Positions 18,593-20,921 of a stretch of 20,921 nucleotides of DNA are shown in pieces; position 1 is the stretch's first letter; every line of letters begins with the position of its first letter. The notes beneath the pieces were generated by a model. That model was not told the origin of the DNA. It ran no database searches and worked only from the letters and a program-made list of their open reading frames with translations. The stretch lies in contig CACZNK010000040.1 of assembly GCA_902782585.1 (NCBI GenBank), positions 1 to 20,921 on the forward strand. The letters run 5' to 3'. Both the position numbers and the translations under genes were made by a program. The stretch comes from an uncultured Ureaplasma sp. (GTDB lineage: Bacteria > Bacillota_I > Bacilli_A > Mycoplasmatales > Mycoplasmoidaceae).

Positions 18593-19909
18593 TTATTTAA
18601 CGTAAATAATCTTTTTAATAATTTTTATTTTTCGAGGTTTCAATTTTGTAATCTTAATACAATTTAAAATATGTGATGATATATCATTTTTATTTATAGG
18701 GCTTGAACTATAGCATGTTACTAAACAGTCGCCTTTTTTAATTTTATCACCAGTTTTAAAATGTCAAATCATTCCAGCCTGAAAATCAATTGAATCAGTT
18801 TTTAAAATTCTTCCAGCACCTAAATGAACACTAACCATTCCAATTGTATCACTAGATATAAATTTTAGATATCCATTATTAGGAGCAATAAAATCAAATT
18901 TATATTTAGGTTTAAAATATGATTTATTTTTTAATTTATTAATATCTGCTCCTTGAGCTTTTAATCATTCATACAATTTATTTAATGATGCTTTTGAATT
19001 AACTAATTCACAAACTTTGTTATATGCTTGTTTATATGATAATGATTTATCATTAGACATAAAAATAATTGCAGCTGATTTATAAATAAGTTTTTTTAAA
19101 TCTTTAGAACAATTATTGTTATCTTCTAAAAAATTTTGAGATTCTAAAACTTCTAGCGCATTACCAATATTTCTACCAAGAGGTTGATCCATGTTTGTAA
19201 CGAATATTGTTAATTTTCTTTTCATTTTTTTAGCAATAGCTTGTAAATATTTAATAAATTTCTTTGCTTGAGAATAGTTTTTACAAAAAGCTCCTGAACC
19301 ATATTTAACATCTAAAAAAACATGCGTTCCAAGAATGGAAAATTTTTTTGAAAGAATTGAACTTGCCATTAATCCATAATTATTAACTGTTCCTGTTACA
19401 TCTCTTAATGAATATAAAACTTTATCTGTTGGAACTAAATTGTTAGTTTGTCCAGCAATAAAAATTTTAATTTTTTTTAATAAATTTAACATTTGTTTTT
19501 CAGTTAAATTAACATTTACGCCAACTGATTCAAGTTTATCAATGGTTCCACCTGTAAATCCTAATCCTCTTCCAGAAAGTTTAGCTACAGGTACTCCACC
19601 AGCAGCAATAATTGGTAATAAAGTCAAGCTAACTTTATCACCAACTCCACCTGTAGAGTGTTTATCAATAATATTATTTCCTGCATTTGACAAATCAATA
19701 TGAATTGAATATTTCCACATTGCTTTAGTTAAATAATATGTTTCATTAATTGATAATCCTTTAATATACATTGCCATTAATCAAGATGTAATTAAATAAT
19801 CGGGGATAGTTTTATCAGCTACTCCTTTAATTATTTGATCAATTTCTTGTTCAGTTAACTCTTTGTTAATGACTTTATTGTGAATTATTTCTACAATTTG
19901 TTCACTCAT
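18593..19909 (-). CDS. deoA: Pyrimidine-nucleoside (thymidine) phosphorylase
   Basis: A 438-aa enzyme splitting thymidine/deoxyuridine (and uridine in the Pdp type) with phosphate to base and pentose-1-phosphate, a salvage step that also feeds sugar catabolism. The phosphate/nucleoside motif KHSTGGVGDKV starts at Lys83, followed by AKLSGRGLGFTGGTIDKLES. Further landmarks are YSLRDVTGTVN, SSILSKK, LDVKYGSGAF and TNMDQPLGRNIGNALEV. The C-terminal lobe holds APNNGYLKF and VHLGAGR. ATG 19909 gives the normal family start (helical MSEQIVEIIHNKVINKELTEQEI). Trp at 18965-18967 and in TSWLMAMYI are TGA. Distinguishing DeoA from Pdp by eye is not safe. Confidence 0.95.
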
Positions 19910-19950
19910 AAACTTATGTTAAACCTTAATATAATTTATTATCACATCCT

Positions 19951-19960
19951 TATAATTATA
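19951..19960. promoter_or_regulatory. Overlapping divergent -10 boxes (deoA and the lnt-like gene)
   Basis: TATAATTATA is self-complementary and carries TATAAT on the plus strand (19951-19956) and on the minus strand (19960-19955). It would serve both deoA (leader about 39 nt) and the lnt-like gene (leader about 60 nt). The remaining spacer up to 20024 shows only an AGGGG Shine-Dalgarno at 20016-20020. Confidence 0.45.
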
Positions 19961-20024
19961 TTATTTGACTAAATAATAGATAAACATAATCATTTTTTGA
20001 ACCGCTTTTAGAAAAAGGGGAAAT

Positions 20025-20063
20025 ATGAAGAAAGTAACTAAGTTTATCTTATATGTGTACTAA
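20025..20063 (+). CDS. 12-codon reading frame coupled to the lnt-like gene
   Basis: ATG 20025 follows a good Shine-Dalgarno (AGGGG) and encodes MKKVTKFILYVY before TAA 20061-20063. Its stop overlaps the next start as TAATG. Either it is a leader peptide whose translation delivers ribosomes to the lnt-like gene, or it is the original N-terminus of that gene cut off by a one-base frameshift: joined, the two would make one continuous first membrane helix. Confidence 0.45.
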   Translation: MKKVTKFILYVY

Positions 20064-20921
20064 TGTTTTTTATAGTATCATATATGCATATGGTAATAAG
20101 TTGCTTAAAACATAAAAATTCATGAAATATAATCTTTAATGTCTTTTTAGTATTATTAGGATTTGTTAGTTGTATCTTTTGTAGATTTCATTTTAATTTT
20201 TTTATTACTATTTTTATCATTCCAATTTGCTTTCTAATTTTTTCAAGAAAAAACAAAGCATATGTTTGCTTACCTATAATTTTTATTACATTAACATTAG
20301 GTTTTTCAATATCACTATGAACAACTTTTGATTGATTTGATATTTCAATTTTGATAAGATTAGCTCTAGGTTTTTTTCATTTTATACCATTTTTATGTGA
20401 AAGACTTATTTATCAACATTGGTTTAGTAAAAGAAAAAATCTAATTGATATATGTTTTGCTTTAACTTGAGTAATTAGTGAATGAATTTTTTCATTAGTT
20501 AACCCATATGGTAATGCTGGTAGTTTAACTTATTGTATGGTTCAAATTTTACCATTTTGTCAAATTATTTCTATTCTTGGTCTACATTTTTTAACATTTA
20601 TAATTATTTATTTTAGTGCATCTATTTCAACATTATTCATGTCTTCTAACAAAATAATTATGTTTAAACAAATTATTGCTCCACTTTGTTTGATAATGAG
20701 TAATTTTATTTATAGTGGTCTATGTTTGATTAATCAACCAATTAAAAATCAAACCATTAAAGTGATGATGAAAGATACAGGTTTTATTCGTTATTATAAA
20801 GATGAAAAATTGTGATATGAAGCATTAACAAATGATGTACACATTGCTAAAGATAGTAAAGTTAACTTATTAACATATGGTGAAACATCATATTATTTTG
20901 AAGCAGACGAATATGAAAATA
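20063..20921 (+). CDS. lnt: Apolipoprotein N-acyltransferase-like protein, 3' end outside the window
   Basis: At least 286 residues. Several hydrophobic helices come first (starting MFFIVSYMHMVI, then NVFLVLLGFVSCIF, FFITIFIIPICFLIF and others). A segment typical of Lnt follows: TWVISEWIFSLVNPYGNAGSLTYCMVQILPFCQIISILG. After the last helices begins a nitrilase-like domain (IKVMMKDTGFIRYYKDEKLWYEAL), with NLLTYGETSYYF in the position of the catalytic glutamate strand. Lnt transfers an acyl chain to the N-terminal Cys of lipoproteins. TGA is Trp at several sites. The frame has no Shine-Dalgarno of its own; the upstream 12-codon frame supplies it. The family call is moderate because the sequence is divergent and truncated by the window edge. 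Confidence 0.65.

Noticed and set aside
19440..19703. Plus-strand open frame opposite deoA
   Set aside because: It is the antisense shadow of the conserved glycine-rich phosphorylase motifs.
1..20921. CRISPR arrays, insertion sequences, prophage or defence islands
   Set aside because: No repeated spacers, transposase, integrase or paired terminal repeats were seen; genes are almost all housekeeping with tight operon spacing.

Overview
This window is about 21 kb of a very AT-rich, densely packed genome. It reads UGA as tryptophan (genetic code 4): eleven otherwise well-conserved genes here (Ca-type ATPase, dnaG, glyS, the CatB-like acetyltransferase, tig, recO, era, ysxC, tkt, the hydrogenase, deoA) are continuous only if TGA is Trp, and several conserved tryptophans fall on TGA. 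With the small gene set and the ybeY-era-recO order, this points to a Mollicute. An [FeFe] hydrogenase is very unusual for that class. It fits an anaerobic, host-associated lineage, possibly near Ureaplasma/Malacoplasma (for example the Trichomonas-associated 'Ca. Malacoplasma girerdii'). That placement is inference and cannot be proved from this window.

Layout. 1-441: RNase P RNA with promoter and terminator. 466-751: a small, very basic, possibly ribosomal protein gene broken by three A-run indels. 866-3625 (+): P2-type cation (Ca2+-like) ATPase. 7367-3629 (-): glyS-dnaG-ruvX operon. 7460-9752 (+): an unknown 102-aa protein, a CatB/Vat-like hexapeptide acetyltransferase, and trigger factor. 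14994-9754 (-): a long unit tkt-yneF-ysxC-(unknown membrane-anchored protein)-ybeY-era-recO, with gaps of 1-23 nt. 15056-16533 (+): an alanine-dehydrogenase-like gene with a degenerate active site, then rpsU and tRNA-Leu(UAG), closed by a strong terminator. 18538-16570 (-): a six-helix membrane protein overlapping an [FeFe] hydrogenase by 14 nt. 19909-18593 (-): pyrimidine-nucleoside phosphorylase. 20025-20921 (+): a 12-codon reading frame coupled by TAATG to an apolipoprotein N-acyltransferase-like gene that runs off the end.

How the genes fit together. Most are housekeeping: tRNA processing and charging, primase, ribosome-assembly GTPases (Era, YsxC), rRNA processing (YbeY), recombination (RecO), chaperone (trigger factor). 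Transketolase and nucleoside phosphorylase suggest pentose-phosphate and nucleoside scavenging. The hydrogenase would dispose of electrons as H2 through ferredoxin, a fermentative capacity normally absent from mycoplasmas. No CRISPR array, insertion sequence, phage module or recognised defence system is present. The best candidates for new biology are the hydrogenase/membrane-protein pair, the degenerate AlaDH-like protein, the divergent promoters with overlapping -10 boxes, the palindrome over the ybeY start, and the two genes whose 5' frames are broken or coupled.
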